Origin: Skermania sp. ID1734
Lineage (GTDB): Bacteria > Actinomycetota > Actinomycetes > Mycobacteriales > Mycobacteriaceae
Reading direction: 5' to 3'
DNA: 64,000 nucleotides
Assembly: GCF_007489285.1 (NCBI RefSeq)
Contig: NZ_VLIY01000012.1
Location: 1-64,000, forward strand
Shown here: positions 1 to 8,630 of the stretch, in pieces
Layout of the letters: every line of letters begins with the position of its first letter
Numbering within the stretch: position 1 is the first letter of the stretch
Notes under the pieces: generated by a model
Database searches by the model: none
Told to the model about the DNA's origin: nothing
Seen by the model: only the letters and a program-made list of their open reading frames with translations
Program-made: the position numbers and the translations under genes

Positions 1-165
1 CTCAGCCGAGCGGGCGTTCCACTCGGCGCCGCACACAGCGTCGGCATCGGCGGAGAGCAGTGCGTTGATCATGGTCTGCAGCAGCTCGCGCATCAGATCC
101 GGCGACGCGTCAGATAGGGCTTGGCCAAGCAGGCCTGCAGGGTCGACAATATGGGGTGCGGTCAT
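1..165 (-). CDS. IS256-family (Mutator type) transposase, N-terminal fragment
   Basis: Fifty-five codons are open from an ATG at 165 to the window edge, preceded by a GAGGAG ribosome site. The product starts MTAPHIVDPAGLLGQALSDA and continues with a stretch of the form SPDLMRELLQTMINALLSADADAVCGAEW, which is characteristic of the N-terminus of IS256/IS1081-type transposases. The catalytic DDE core would lie further left and cannot be checked, so it is unknown whether the enzyme is intact. The family transposes by a copy-out mechanism using short terminal inverted repeats. Confidence 0.8.
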   Translation of the reverse strand, partial: MTAPHIVDPAGLLGQALSDASPDLMRELLQTMINALLSADADAVCGAEWNARSAE

Positions 166-200
166 CGCGATGACTCCTCGAGGATTCTTTAGACGGTTGA

Positions 201-217
201 CTCGAAAGATCACGCGG
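201..217. repeat. terminal inverted repeat of the IS256-like element
   Basis: The sequence CTCGAAAGATCACGCGG lies 36 bases outside the transposase start. It resembles the IS1081 terminal repeat as I remember it. The partner repeat is beyond the window. Confidence 0.5.
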
Positions 218-688
218 TGGCCGCTCTACATCCGTCAACGACACGGATGTCGGAGACGATCTCGGCCACCGAGTTACACCACTCTATGGGGCACTACTCC
301 GCAGCGACAGCCGTCTGCGCGGCCAAGGCAGAAGCGCTGATCGGCGATCCAGGCATGACAGGTGTGGTGGGAATGTGCGGGACGGCGACGCGATCGCCGA
401 TCGCGCGGAGCTGGATGCCGAACGCCTCGAGCGCGTCGGCATCTACGAAAAGGAAGTCTGAGTTGGTCGGCATGGCCGGACGCTAACTGCGTCACCGCCT
501 CGATTGCCTCTTATGCGCGCACCGTTGTCGCGCCGCGCGCGAAATTGTGCCGCCGCGAGTTTTGTGTCGGGACGGACCGGAATCGGCACCCATCGAGTTA
601 GTCGATTTCCACGCGGTTTGGCTCGATGGGCGAGCAATTCGACTAACTCAACTTTGTTGCGGCTCTGGAGAGTGAGGTTGCCTGAGGG
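218..688. other. gene-poor stretch between the IS end and echA19
   Basis: I see no convincing gene. Just outside the IS end is a nested dyad: GGTGGCCG (216-223) with CGGCCACC (263-270), enclosing ACATCCGT (228-235) with ACGGATGT (243-250). A 28-codon open stretch at 375-461, ending in ERLERVGIYEKEV, reads like the tail of a protein and may be a decayed gene end. A separated inverted repeat, GAGTTAGTCGA (595-605) and TCGACTAACTC (639-649), lies 40 bases downstream of the echA19 stop and could end its transcript. Confidence 0.4.
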
Positions 689-1495
689 CTACTCGCCGCG
701 AAAGACCGGTGTCCGTTTGTCCGCGAATGCCCGTGGCCCCTCCTTGGCATCGGCGGACATGAAGACCTTGGTGCCGAGTTGAGCGTCGATCTTGAACGCT
801 TCTTCCTCGTGCATGCCTTCGGTATCTCGGATGGTCTTCAAGATCGCTTGCACCGCCAGTGGACCGTTGGCGCAGATCAGCTCCGCCAACTCCAGCGCCT
901 TGCTCAGCGCCTGGCCGTCCGGCACCACATGACCGATGAGTCCAATCTCCTTGGCTTCCGCCGCGCGGATGTGCCGTCCGGTCAACAGGATGTCGGCGGC
1001 GACCGTGTAGGGAATCTGGCGCACCAGTCGAACCGCGGACCCGCCGAGCGGGAACAGGCCCCAGCGTGCCTCGGAGACCCCGAACCTCGCGCTTTCACCG
1101 GCCACCCGAATGTCGGTTCCCTGCAGAATTTCGGTGCCGCCGGCGATTGCCGCGCCCTCGACCGCCGCGATGAGCGGCTTGGTCAGGCGACGCCCTTTGA
1201 GTAGCGCGTCGATCCGGGACAGGTCCCATCCGCCACCGGAAAAGCTGTCTCCCGGATGCGTCGACGTCATGGCCTTCAGGTCGGCTCCAGCGCAGAAAGC
1301 GCCACCTGCGCCAGTCAGAATCGCCACCCGGATCTCCGGGTCGGAATCGACGCGATCCCACGCGTCGCGCATGATCGCCATCATCTCGGCAGACAACGCG
1401 TTACGCGCCGCGGGCCGGTTCATGGTGACGATGAGAATGTGTCCGCGCTGCTCGATGAGGCAATGGGGCTCGGCGGAATCGGAGTTGATAGACAC
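689..1495 (-). CDS. echA19: steroid-CoA enoyl-CoA hydratase EchA19
   Basis: This 268-residue crotonase-fold protein hydrates the 2,3 double bond of steroid side-chain enoyl-CoA esters in cholesterol beta-oxidation. The sequence shows the crotonase core: a start of the type [11 protein letters not shown], the oxyanion segment [12 protein letters not shown], and [13 protein letters not shown] with the second oxyanion-loop glycines. It starts with GTG at 1495, 8 bases after GAGGTG. It is divergent from fadD19 with a KstR-like operator between them, the same pairing as Rv3515c/Rv3516 in M. tuberculosis. The assignment to EchA19 rather than a generic EchA rests on that pairing. Confidence 0.88.
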   Translation of the reverse strand: MSINSDSAEPHCLIEQRGHILIVTMNRPAARNALSAEMMAIMRDAWDRVDSDPEIRVAILTGAGGAFCAGADLKAMTSTHPGDSFSGGGWDLSRIDALLKGRRLTKPLIAAVEGAAIAGGTEILQGTDIRVAGESARFGVSEARWGLFPLGGSAVRLVRQIPYTVAADILLTGRHIRAAEAKEIGLIGHVVPDGQALSKALELAELICANGPLAVQAILKTIRDTEGMHEEEAFKIDAQLGTKVFMSADAKEGPRAFADKRTPVFRGE

Positions 1496-1551
1496 TGTTG
1501 TTGCACCTCGATCGCCTGTGGGCTCGGTCTCATTCGGGTCTTGCAGAAAAC

Positions 1552-1565
1552 AGTAACACGTTCTA
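1552..1565. promoter_or_regulatory. KstR-like operator, echA19/fadD19
   Basis: AGTAACACGTTCTA matches the KstR core NNNAACNNGTTNNA and lacks only the outer T. It overlaps the fadD19 -10 box TAATTT (1564-1569), which stands 7 bases before the fadD19 GTG. A bound repressor would therefore block the promoter. Confidence 0.75.
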
Positions 1566-1576
1566 ATTTAGGTGTC

Positions 1577-3226
1577 GTGGCCTATAACATTGCAGACCTT
1601 GTCGAGCACGCCGTCGACCTGATGCGCGAGCGTGTCGCACTGTTGGACGACCGGCGCGAAGTGACTTACGCGCAGATGGAGGAGCGCACCAACCGGCTCG
1701 CCCATCACCTGCAGAAACAGGGCGTCAAGCAGGGCGACAAGGTGGGCATCTACTCACGCAACACCATCGAGGCCGTCGAGGCGATGGTGGCCATCTTCAA
1801 ACTCCGCGCCGTGATGGTCAACGTCAACTACCGCTACGTCGAGAACGAGTTGCAATACATCTTCGACAACTCCGACATGGTGGCGTTGATCCATGAGCGC
1901 CGATACTCCGACAAGGTCGCGAACGTTCGGGCGAAGACACCGCTACTCACGTGCACGGTGGTCGTCGAAGACGGCACCGACCTGCCGTTCGAAGGAGTCG
2001 AGTACGAGCAGGCGTTGACGGCGGCAAGCCCAGAGCGCGACTTCGGCGAACGCTCCGGTGACGACCTGTACATGCTCTACACGGGCGGTACCACCGGCAA
2101 CCCCAAGGGCGTGATGTGGCGCCACGAGGACGTCTGGCGGGTGCTCGGCGGCGGTATCAACTTCATGACCGGCGAATATGTCAACGACGAGTGGGAACTG
2201 GCGAAGGTCGGCGCGCAGAACCCACCGATGACCCGGTATCCGATCCCGCCGATGATTCATGGCGGCGCTCAGTGGGCAACCTTCCAAAGCCTTTTCGGCG
2301 GCGGTAAGACGGTGATGCTGCCGGAGTTCAGCGGCCACGGTGTGTGGCAGGCCATCGACCGCCACGGAGTCAACCTCATCTTCATCACCGGTGACGCGAT
2401 GGCCCGCCCGATGCTCGATGCCCTGGTAGAGGGACACCCGGAAACCGGCGAAAAGTACGACCTGTCAACGCTCTACGTCATCGCGAGCAGTGCCGCGCTG
2501 TTCTCGCCGGCGATCAAGGACAAGTACGTAGAACTGCTGCCGAACCGGATGATCAGCGACTCGATCGGTTCGTCGGAAACCGGCTTCGGTGGCCTGAGCC
2601 TGGTGACCAAGGGCGCGGAGCACGCCGGTGGCCCGCGGGTGAAAATCGATGCGTCGACACAAGTTTTGCGTGACGACGGTACTCCCGTCGAGCCGGGTTC
2701 GGGCGAGGTCGGGTTGCTCGCGCGCAGCGGGAACATCCCGATCGGCTACTACAAGGATGAAGTGAAGAGCAAGGCAACGTTCAAGGAGTTCAACGGCGTT
2801 CGTTACTCGATACCCGGCGATTTCGCCAGGGTCGAAGCCGACGGCACGGTGACAATGCTGGGTCGCGGGTCGGTGAGCATCAACAGCGGCGGGGAGAAGA
2901 TTTATCCGGAAGAGGTCGAGGGCGCACTCAAGTCACATCCCGACGTGTTCGATGCGCTCGTCGTCGGCGTGCCGGATGAGCGCTTCGGCCAACGGGTTTC
3001 GGCCGTCGTGCAGCCCCGGCCAGGTACCCGACCGAGCTGCGAAGAACTGCGACCGGCGCTGCTCAAGGAGATCGCGTCCTACAAGTTGCCGCGCAGCATC
3101 TGGTACGTCGAGGAGATCAAGCGCTCGCCCGCGGGCAAGCCGAACTACCGCTGGGCCACCGAGCAAACCGAGCAGCGACCCCCGGATTCCGGAGTGGGCG
3201 CGACGGATTCCGCGGCGGTCGGCTGA
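1577..3226 (+). CDS. fadD19: steroid side-chain acyl-CoA synthetase FadD19
   Basis: This 549-residue ATP-dependent ligase activates steroid side-chain carboxylates (the C8 side chain of cholesterol, and C-24 branched sterols in the family) to CoA thioesters. It has the ANL adenylation P-loop YTGGTTGNPKGVMW, then SIGSSETGFG, the hinge GDFARVEADG, and the C-terminal catalytic lysine region SPAGKPNY. The GTG at 1577 is chosen because TAATTT-N7-GTG gives a leaderless start and because a start MAYNIADL with about 548 residues fits the family. A reading open further upstream has no support. The stop overlaps the next ATG by one base. Confidence 0.92.
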   Translation: MAYNIADLVEHAVDLMRERVALLDDRREVTYAQMEERTNRLAHHLQKQGVKQGDKVGIYSRNTIEAVEAMVAIFKLRAVMVNVNYRYVENELQYIFDNSDMVALIHERRYSDKVANVRAKTPLLTCTVVVEDGTDLPFEGVEYEQALTAASPERDFGERSGDDLYMLYTGGTTGNPKGVMWRHEDVWRVLGGGINFMTGEYVNDEWELAKVGAQNPPMTRYPIPPMIHGGAQWATFQSLFGGGKTVMLPEFSGHGVWQAIDRHGVNLIFITGDAMARPMLDALVEGHPETGEKYDLSTLYVIASSAALFSPAIKDKYVELLPNRMISDSIGSSETGFGGLSLVTKGAEHAGGPRVKIDASTQVLRDDGTPVEPGSGEVGLLARSGNIPIGYYKDEVKSKATFKEFNGVRYSIPGDFARVEADGTVTMLGRGSVSINSGGEKIYPEEVEGALKSHPDVFDALVVGVPDERFGQRVSAVVQPRPGTRPSCEELRPALLKEIASYKLPRSIWYVEEIKRSPAGKPNYRWATEQTEQRPPDSGVGATDSAAVG

Positions 3227-4350
3227 TGCGTACCCCTATTTGCGACACCTTCGGCATCGACTACCCGATCTTCGGGTTCACCCCCTCCGAGCACGTCGCC
3301 GCGGCAATCAGTCGGGCCGGCGGGCTGGGAGTACTTGGCTGCGTTCGGTTCAACGACGCCGATGAGCTCGACGCGGTGCTCGACTGGATGGATGCCAACA
3401 CCGACGGCAGGCCCTACGGCGTGGACATCGTCATGCCGGCGAAGATTCCCACCGAGGGGTCGGCGGTCGATCTGGAATCGATGATTCCGCCGGAACACCG
3501 GGCGTTTGTGGAACGCACGCTCGCCGATCTGAACGTGCCGCCCCTGGACACGGGCCACGACCACGCGGTCGGCGTTCTCGGATGGCTGCACTCGGTAGCC
3601 CGTTCACATGTCGACGTGGCGCTCAAGCACCCAATCAAGCTGATCGCCAACGCACTCGGCTCCCCGCCGCCGGATGTCATCGAGCAAGCACATGCGCACA
3701 ACGTGCCGGTCGCGGCCTTGGCGGGTGCTGTCGCGCACGCGAAGAGCCACGTAGCCAACGGCGTCGATATCGTCATTGCGCAGGGCTACGAGGCCGGGGG
3801 CCATACCGGCGAGATTGCGTCGATGGTGTTGGTGCCCGAGATCGTGGACGCCGTCGGCGCCGGCGCGCACGTGTTGGCAGCCGGTGGAATCGGCAGTGGC
3901 CGTCAGGTGGCGGCGGCGCTCGCGTTGGGTGCCGAGGGCGTGTGGATGGGTTCGTACTGGCTCACCTGCTCCGAGTACAAGCTCGGCAGCGCGGCCGCGA
4001 GCGAGGGCCCCTCGGTGGTCCAGAAAGCCCTGCTGGGTGCCAGCTCATCCGATACCGTGCGGACTCGCATTTTTTCCGGAAAGCCCGCCCGACTACTGAA
4101 GACGAAATGGACCGACGCGTGGTCGAAACCCGATGCGCCGGAGCCGCTTCCCATGCCGTTGCAGAACATCCTGGTGAGCGAGGCACATCAGCGCATCGCC
4201 GCGTCGTCCGACCCGGAAGTGGTGGCCATGCCGGTCGGCCAAATAGTGGGGCGCATGAATGAGATTCGCCCGGTGGCCGACGTAATGCGGCAATTGCTCG
4301 ACGAGTTCGAGGCGGCGGCAGACCGAATCGGTCAGGCGCGCGAGGCGTAA
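3226..4350 (+). CDS. nitronate monooxygenase / 2-nitropropane dioxygenase family protein
   Basis: This 374-residue FMN-dependent TIM-barrel protein belongs to the nitronate monooxygenase family. It has the N-terminal DYPIFGF strand, the AQGYEAGGHTGEI segment with the family histidine, AAGGIGSGRQVAAAL and GAEGVWMGSYWL for phosphate binding. It is translationally coupled to fadD19 (shared TGATG), so it is probably co-regulated by KstR. Its substrate in sterol catabolism is unknown; related genes occur in steroid gene clusters of mycobacteria. The family call is firm, the physiological role is not. Confidence 0.85.
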   Translation: MRTPICDTFGIDYPIFGFTPSEHVAAAISRAGGLGVLGCVRFNDADELDAVLDWMDANTDGRPYGVDIVMPAKIPTEGSAVDLESMIPPEHRAFVERTLADLNVPPLDTGHDHAVGVLGWLHSVARSHVDVALKHPIKLIANALGSPPPDVIEQAHAHNVPVAALAGAVAHAKSHVANGVDIVIAQGYEAGGHTGEIASMVLVPEIVDAVGAGAHVLAAGGIGSGRQVAAALALGAEGVWMGSYWLTCSEYKLGSAAASEGPSVVQKALLGASSSDTVRTRIFSGKPARLLKTKWTDAWSKPDAPEPLPMPLQNILVSEAHQRIAASSDPEVVAMPVGQIVGRMNEIRPVADVMRQLLDEFEAAADRIGQAREA

Positions 4351-4367
4351 CCGTTCAGCCCGACCCC

Positions 4368-4413
4368 CCTGTGCGTGAATTTTCACCGCGCGCGGTGAAA
4401 ATTCACGCACAGG
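4368..4413. repeat. 46-bp perfect palindrome between convergent genes
   Basis: The left arm CCTGTGCGTGAATTTTCACC plus GCG is followed directly by its exact reverse complement, centred between 4390 and 4391. Each arm also contains the sub-palindrome GTGAATTTTCAC. It lies between the convergent nitronate monooxygenase and fadD17 genes and supplies the last nine codons and stop of fadD17. It could act as a bidirectional terminator. A degenerate copy (32 of 40 core bases the same) occurs at 38599-38638, so it is a dispersed element. Confidence 0.9.
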
Positions 4414-5942
4414 ACTTGGTCGTCGCAGTTCAGGCCTTCTGCCTGCAACATTCGGGTGAGTGTCTTGAACGACGCGGTCCGCGGCAGGTCTCGACACACC
4501 CGAACGTAGGAGGGCACCTGCTTTGGCCCTAGATCAGTCTGACCGGCTAGAAACTCGACCAATTCGTCCGCGTCGATGTGTCGGTCGGCCATAACTGCCG
4601 CCATTACCTTGTCTCCGCCATCGGAATCCGGAATGCCGTAAACGGTGGCCACCGAGATCGCTGGATGACGCAACAGGATTCGTTCGATCGGGGCGACGGC
4701 GATATTTTCGCCGTCGACACGCATCCAACCGCTGGTGCGGCCCGCGAAGTAGACGTATCCCGCTGCATCGCAGTACGCCAGATCGCCGCTGCGGTACTTC
4801 CCGCCGCGCATACGCTCGGCGGTTGCGGCGGGGTCGTTGTAGTAGCCGGCGAACGCTCCGGGTCCGGCCATATTGACCAGTTCGCCGATGGCCTCATCCG
4901 CATTAAGTAGATTGCCCGCCGCATCGAATCGAGCAGGCGGACAGGGCTCATCCGTATCAGGTGAAACGACAGCGATGCCCTCGGGCAGGCGTCCCAGCGC
5001 GCCCGGTGGTGCCGCAGGATCGGGCGAGATCGCGATCCCGCCTTCGCTCGACCCGAACGCGTCGAGCACCGTCACGTCGAAACGGCGGGCGAACTCGCGA
5101 ACGAGTCGCGTCGATCCTTCATTGCCGTACATGAGGCGAAGCGGATTGTCGGCGTCGTCCGGACGGGGCGGTGTCTGCAAGATGTACGCCAGCGGCTTGC
5201 CGACGTAGTTGGCGTAGGTGACGCCGTACCGGCGTACGTCGTCGAAGAACTGTGATGCCGAAAACCTGCGGCGCAATACGAGGTTCGATCCCGCGGCCAA
5301 CGCGACGGACCAGCCAGCCATGATCGCGTTGGAGTGAAACATCGGCATCGACACGTAGACCGTGTCGTGCTCGGTCAGTCCGAACCGGTCCGTCAGCATG
5401 ATCCCCGGCCAGCACACCTTTCGGTGGGTGCAGCGCACGGCTTTTGGTTCGCCGCTCGTGCCCGAGGTGAACACCAGCATGAGCAGGTCGTCCGGGGTTG
5501 CGACGATGGGCGCCGGGTCGGCGTCGCGATTGCGTTCCACTACTTCCGACCAGTCGGGCCCGTCTACCTCGATAATCTGAATTCCGTCGAGGTCCAAACC
5601 GTTCAGCAATTCTCGATGACGTTGCTCGGTCAGCACCACCTGGCAATCCGAAAGGCAAATGTCGCGGGCCAGCGCGCTTCCACGACGCGTCGAATTCAGG
5701 CCGACCAGAACGGATCCCGACAGGGCCGCCGCGCCGAGCAGGAACGAGAACTCGGGGACGTTGTCGAGCAAGACGCCGAAGTGCGGCGGCCGATCCGGCG
5801 CGAGCAACTCACCTAACACGGCTACCCGCCGCGCACTCTGCTCGTAATGGGATGCCCAGGAGTACTTCTCGTCTTCGAAGTGCAGGCCGTGCACCGTATC
5901 GGTGCGCAACCGCGTCAGCAGGGCGGCGACGGTCTCGGTCAT
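4383..5942 (-). CDS. fadD17: steroid side-chain acyl-CoA synthetase FadD17
   Basis: This 519-residue ANL-superfamily ligase makes CoA esters of shortened (C5) steroid side-chain acids in the known pathway. It shows the P-loop VFTSGTSGEPKAVRCTH, DAFGSSEGG, the hinge YRSGDLAY and the FKTLTR segment near the catalytic lysine. The start overlaps the fadE27 stop by 4 bases (ATGA), so fadE26-fadE27-fadD17 form one operon. The C-terminal residues CVNFHRAR are encoded by the 46-bp palindrome at 4368-4413 and may be a late addition to the protein. Confidence 0.9.
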   Translation of the reverse strand: MTETVAALLTRLRTDTVHGLHFEDEKYSWASHYEQSARRVAVLGELLAPDRPPHFGVLLDNVPEFSFLLGAAALSGSVLVGLNSTRRGSALARDICLSDCQVVLTEQRHRELLNGLDLDGIQIIEVDGPDWSEVVERNRDADPAPIVATPDDLLMLVFTSGTSGEPKAVRCTHRKVCWPGIMLTDRFGLTEHDTVYVSMPMFHSNAIMAGWSVALAAGSNLVLRRRFSASQFFDDVRRYGVTYANYVGKPLAYILQTPPRPDDADNPLRLMYGNEGSTRLVREFARRFDVTVLDAFGSSEGGIAISPDPAAPPGALGRLPEGIAVVSPDTDEPCPPARFDAAGNLLNADEAIGELVNMAGPGAFAGYYNDPAATAERMRGGKYRSGDLAYCDAAGYVYFAGRTSGWMRVDGENIAVAPIERILLRHPAISVATVYGIPDSDGGDKVMAAVMADRHIDADELVEFLAGQTDLGPKQVPSYVRVCRDLPRTASFKTLTRMLQAEGLNCDDQVLCVNFHRAR

Positions 5943-7057
5943 GCCGGGACGCTGGCCAGCGTCGCACCGAGCCGGCGTAGTTGCTCGGTCGCACCGCCGA
6001 GTGCGAACTCATTTTGCTTGGCGGCCAGGAAGTATCGATGCACAGGATGGTCAGTATCCAGTCCGACGCCGCCGTGGACGTGGATCACGGTATGGGCCAC
6101 CCGGTGGCCGGCCTCGGCGGCCCAGAACTTGGCGGTAAACACCTCTGCGTCGCTCGGCAGTCCCTCGGCGAGCGACCATGCCGCCTGCCACATGGTCAGC
6201 CGGGCGCCCTGCACATCGATGTAGGCATCGGCCAACCGTTGCGCGACAGCCTGGAAACTGCCTATCGGGCGGTCGAATTGGACCCGTTCGCGAGCGTATT
6301 CGCTGACCAGCTCGAGCGCGCGCTCGATGGTGCCAAGTTGTTGCGCACAGACGCCCACGATGGCGCGTTCCTGCAACCAACGAAGTATGTCGCCGCCCTC
6401 ATCGGGACGCCCGAGCATCGCCGAGCCGTCGACGCGGACACCGTTGAACTCGATCATCGCGGCGGGGCTGTGGTCGGTGACCCGCTGCTCGGTGACGGTG
6501 ACTCCGGGGGCGGACATATCTACGATGAAGACGCCGACGCCGGACGGTGTCGCGGCCGGTACGAGCAGGAGCTGTGCCACGGCCCCAAAGGGCACCAACG
6601 TCTTCGACCCGTGCAATGTCCAGCCGTCGGCAGCGGGTTGCGCGGTGCTGACCGGGCGCGCCGGTTCGTCGTTGCACTCCTCGTCGAGCGCGACGGTAAG
6701 AACCACGTCACCGTCGGCGGCGCGTCGGGCAAGGTCGCGCTGTGCTTCGGTGCCGAACTCGGCAAGGGCATTGCCGGCCAGTGCAATCGACCATAGATAC
6801 GGCACCGGCGCGACGGCGCGACCGAGTTCGACCAGAACGCTGCACTGTTCCAAAACGCCTAAGTCGTTGCCGCCGACCGATTCCGGCAAGGCTGCCGACA
6901 GCACGCCGGCATCGGCCAGTGCATGCCACAGCGTGGTGTCGAAACGACTTGCCGCAGAGTCGAGTTCGGCGAGCCGCGGGGGCGTCAGCAGTTTCCCGGC
7001 GATGGTTCTGGTGAGCTGTGCCAGGTCGCGCTGCGCCTCGGTGGGGGTGAAATCCAT
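5939..7057 (-). CDS. fadE27: acyl-CoA dehydrogenase subunit FadE27 (ChsE5-like)
   Basis: This 372-residue protein has the acyl-CoA dehydrogenase fold. The M. tuberculosis homologue pairs with FadE26 as an alpha2-beta2 enzyme that dehydrogenates 3-oxo-cholestenoyl-type CoA esters. Visible family features are the N-terminal helical domain, the middle beta domain around DGWTLHGSKTLVPFG and the C-terminal helices with RVQFDRPIGSFQAV and IHVHGGVG. It lies 12 bases downstream of fadE26 and overlaps fadD17 by 4 bases, the same order as Rv3504-Rv3506. Confidence 0.9.
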   Translation of the reverse strand: MDFTPTEAQRDLAQLTRTIAGKLLTPPRLAELDSAASRFDTTLWHALADAGVLSAALPESVGGNDLGVLEQCSVLVELGRAVAPVPYLWSIALAGNALAEFGTEAQRDLARRAADGDVVLTVALDEECNDEPARPVSTAQPAADGWTLHGSKTLVPFGAVAQLLLVPAATPSGVGVFIVDMSAPGVTVTEQRVTDHSPAAMIEFNGVRVDGSAMLGRPDEGGDILRWLQERAIVGVCAQQLGTIERALELVSEYARERVQFDRPIGSFQAVAQRLADAYIDVQGARLTMWQAAWSLAEGLPSDAEVFTAKFWAAEAGHRVAHTVIHVHGGVGLDTDHPVHRYFLAAKQNEFALGGATEQLRRLGATLASVPA

Positions 7058-7069
7058 TGCTGTCTCCGT

Positions 7070-8260
7070 TCAGCGCCGCGCCGGGGGGAGCCCGAGGGCG
7101 GTCATGGCGATGATGTCGCGCTGCACTTCGTTGGTTCCGCCCCCGAAGGTGAGGATCAGCGCCGCTCGGTGCATCCGTTCGATGCGGCCCCGCAGCGCCA
7201 CGCCCGGGGAATCGGGGCGCAAGGTCGCGAGCGGGCCCAGGACCTCCATCAGCGTCCGGTACGCCTCGGTGGCCAGCTCGGTGCCGTAGACCTTGCAGGC
7301 CGAGGCGTCGAACTTCTGGGGCGCGGCGTCACCAGAGCTGGCGCGCCAGGCAATCTCCCAGTTCATCAGCTTGAGGTACTCGACCTTCGCGTGGACACGG
7401 GCGAGCGCAATCTGCACCCACTCGCGATCGATGACGCGGGAACCGTCGGCCGCCTTGGTGTGCTGGGCCCATTCGGTGACTTCCCGCAGCGCTACCTGCA
7501 GTGGAGCGGCCGACGTCAGCGCCACCCGCTCATGGTTGAGCTGATTGGTCATCAGGGGCCAGCCGCCATTGACGTCGCCGACCACAGCTGTTTCGGGCAC
7601 GCGGACGTCCTGGTAGTAGGTGGCGCTGGTGTCCGGGCCGGCCATGGTGTGCACCGGCGTCCACGAAAAGCCCTCGGCCGTCGTGGGCACTATGAACATC
7701 GTGATGCCCTTGTGCTTCTTGGCGCTCGGATCGGTTCGGCACGCCAGCCACACGTAGTCCGCATACGCGATCAGGCTCGTCCACATCTTCTGGCCGTTGA
7801 TGATCCAGTCCGACCCATCGCGTACCGCTGTGGTGCGCAGACTCGCCAAGTCGGTTCCGGCACCGGGTTCGGAATAGCCGATCGAGAAATGCAACTCGCC
7901 GGCGGAAATCCTGGGCAGAAAGAACCGCTTCTGCTCCTCGCTGCCGTAATGCATGATCGTCGGCGCCACCGAGTTGATGGTGAGGAACGGGACCGGTGCT
8001 CCCGTGATCGCGGCCTCGTCGGTGAAGATCAATTGGTCCAGCATCGGGCGTTCCTGCCCGCCATACTTTTTCGGCCACCCCAGGGTGAGCCAGCCGTCGC
8101 GGCCCATCTCCCGCACGATGTCGCGGTACACCGTCCCCGAGCCGACCTCCCCGGTCTGCGCACTCAGCGCCTCCCGGCGCTCGGGAGTGATCAGCCTGGC
8201 GAAGTACGCGCGCAGTTCCTCGCGAAGTTCTTGCTGCTGCGGCGTATAAGTCAGTTGCAT
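7070..8260 (-). CDS. fadE26: acyl-CoA dehydrogenase subunit FadE26 (ChsE4-like)
   Basis: This 396-residue acyl-CoA dehydrogenase is the partner of FadE27. Motifs in order: FLPRISAGELHFSIGYSEPG with the FAD/substrate loop, SDWIINGQKMWTSL, and the C-terminal LTFGGGTNEVQRDIIA that contacts FAD. The ATG at 8260 follows AGAAGGGG. It is divergent from fdxD, and the KstR-like operator at 8309-8322 lies in the gap, so the operon is probably derepressed by cholesterol metabolites. It is the first gene of the fadE26-fadE27-fadD17 operon. Confidence 0.91.
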   Translation of the reverse strand: MQLTYTPQQQELREELRAYFARLITPERREALSAQTGEVGSGTVYRDIVREMGRDGWLTLGWPKKYGGQERPMLDQLIFTDEAAITGAPVPFLTINSVAPTIMHYGSEEQKRFFLPRISAGELHFSIGYSEPGAGTDLASLRTTAVRDGSDWIINGQKMWTSLIAYADYVWLACRTDPSAKKHKGITMFIVPTTAEGFSWTPVHTMAGPDTSATYYQDVRVPETAVVGDVNGGWPLMTNQLNHERVALTSAAPLQVALREVTEWAQHTKAADGSRVIDREWVQIALARVHAKVEYLKLMNWEIAWRASSGDAAPQKFDASACKVYGTELATEAYRTLMEVLGPLATLRPDSPGVALRGRIERMHRAALILTFGGGTNEVQRDIIAMTALGLPPARR

Positions 8261-8308
8261 GCGCGCCCCTTCTCGAACAACTCCTGTCTTGAATCATTGC
8301 ACAAAAAG

Positions 8309-8322
8309 TGGAACAGGTTCTA
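8309..8322. promoter_or_regulatory. KstR-like operator, fadE26/fdxD
   Basis: TGGAACAGGTTCTA is a full match to TNNAACNNGTTNNA. It overlaps a -10 box TAGTCT (8321-8326) that points towards fdxD, and it lies 48 bases upstream of the fadE26 start on the other strand. Confidence 0.82.
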
Positions 8323-8396
8323 GTCTTGAGTAGCAGCGGCGTGCAGGTGACGGTGCGCCGATGGTGGCGTGGGTGCGCGAAAGGGGAGTGCTTCAA

Positions 8397-8588
8397 GTGG
8401 AGATCAAGGTCGATCGCGAGCAGTGCGAGGCCAACGGCGTCTGCGTGGGAATCGCCCCGGACATCTTTGAACTCGATGACAACGACGAATTACACATCGC
8501 GCCGGGACCGCTTCCGGAAGATCGCCTCGACGACGCGAAGGATGCGGTGGCGCAATGTCCCAAAGCGGCGCTGCGTCTGCAGCAATGA
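8397..8588 (+). CDS. fdxD: ferredoxin FdxD
   Basis: This 63-residue ferredoxin has the mycobacterial cluster motif C-x5-C...CP: CEANGVC near the N-terminus and QCPKAAL near the C-terminus. The second classical cysteine position is occupied by asparagine (CxxNxxC), which suggests a 3Fe-4S or altered cluster. The GTG at 8397 is chosen because AAGGGGAG precedes it by about 9 bases and the length equals M. tuberculosis FdxD. It probably feeds electrons to a sterol cytochrome P450, but no P450 lies in this window. It shares the KstR-like operator with fadE26. Confidence 0.9.
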   Translation: MEIKVDREQCEANGVCVGIAPDIFELDDNDELHIAPGPLPEDRLDDAKDAVAQCPKAALRLQQ

Positions 8589-8605
8589 CCGTGGTTGCCC
8601 TGAAC

Positions 8606-8619
8606 GAGAACACGTTCTA
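8606..8619. promoter_or_regulatory. KstR-like operator and -10 box of the dehydrogenase gene
   Basis: GAGAACACGTTCTA differs from TNNAACNNGTTNNA only at the first base. It overlaps the -10 box TAAAGT (8618-8623), which stands 7 bases before the ATG at 8631, so the site would block a leaderless promoter. Confidence 0.75.
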
Positions 8620-8630
8620 AAGTCGGCGCA

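Larger units (their letters stand above)
1..217 (-). mobile_element. IS256-family insertion sequence, one end only
   Basis: The element runs off the left edge of the window. It contains the 5' part of a Mutator/IS256-type transposase gene, and its outer end appears to be the 17-base sequence at 201-217, read on the minus strand as CCGCGTGATCTTTCGAG. From memory this resembles the terminal inverted repeat of mycobacterial IS1081 (CGCGTGATC..TTCGA in common). The other end, the target duplication and hence the insertion history lie outside the window. Confidence 0.72.

Noticed and set aside
1256-3226. Longer fadD19 start at 1256
   Set aside because: The upstream part is antisense to echA19; the GTG at 1577 has a -10 box at the right distance and family length.
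4368-4413. Classical intrinsic terminator only
   Set aside because: There is no T-run, the dyad is perfect over 46 bases and a related copy exists elsewhere; it is better called a repeat that may also terminate.
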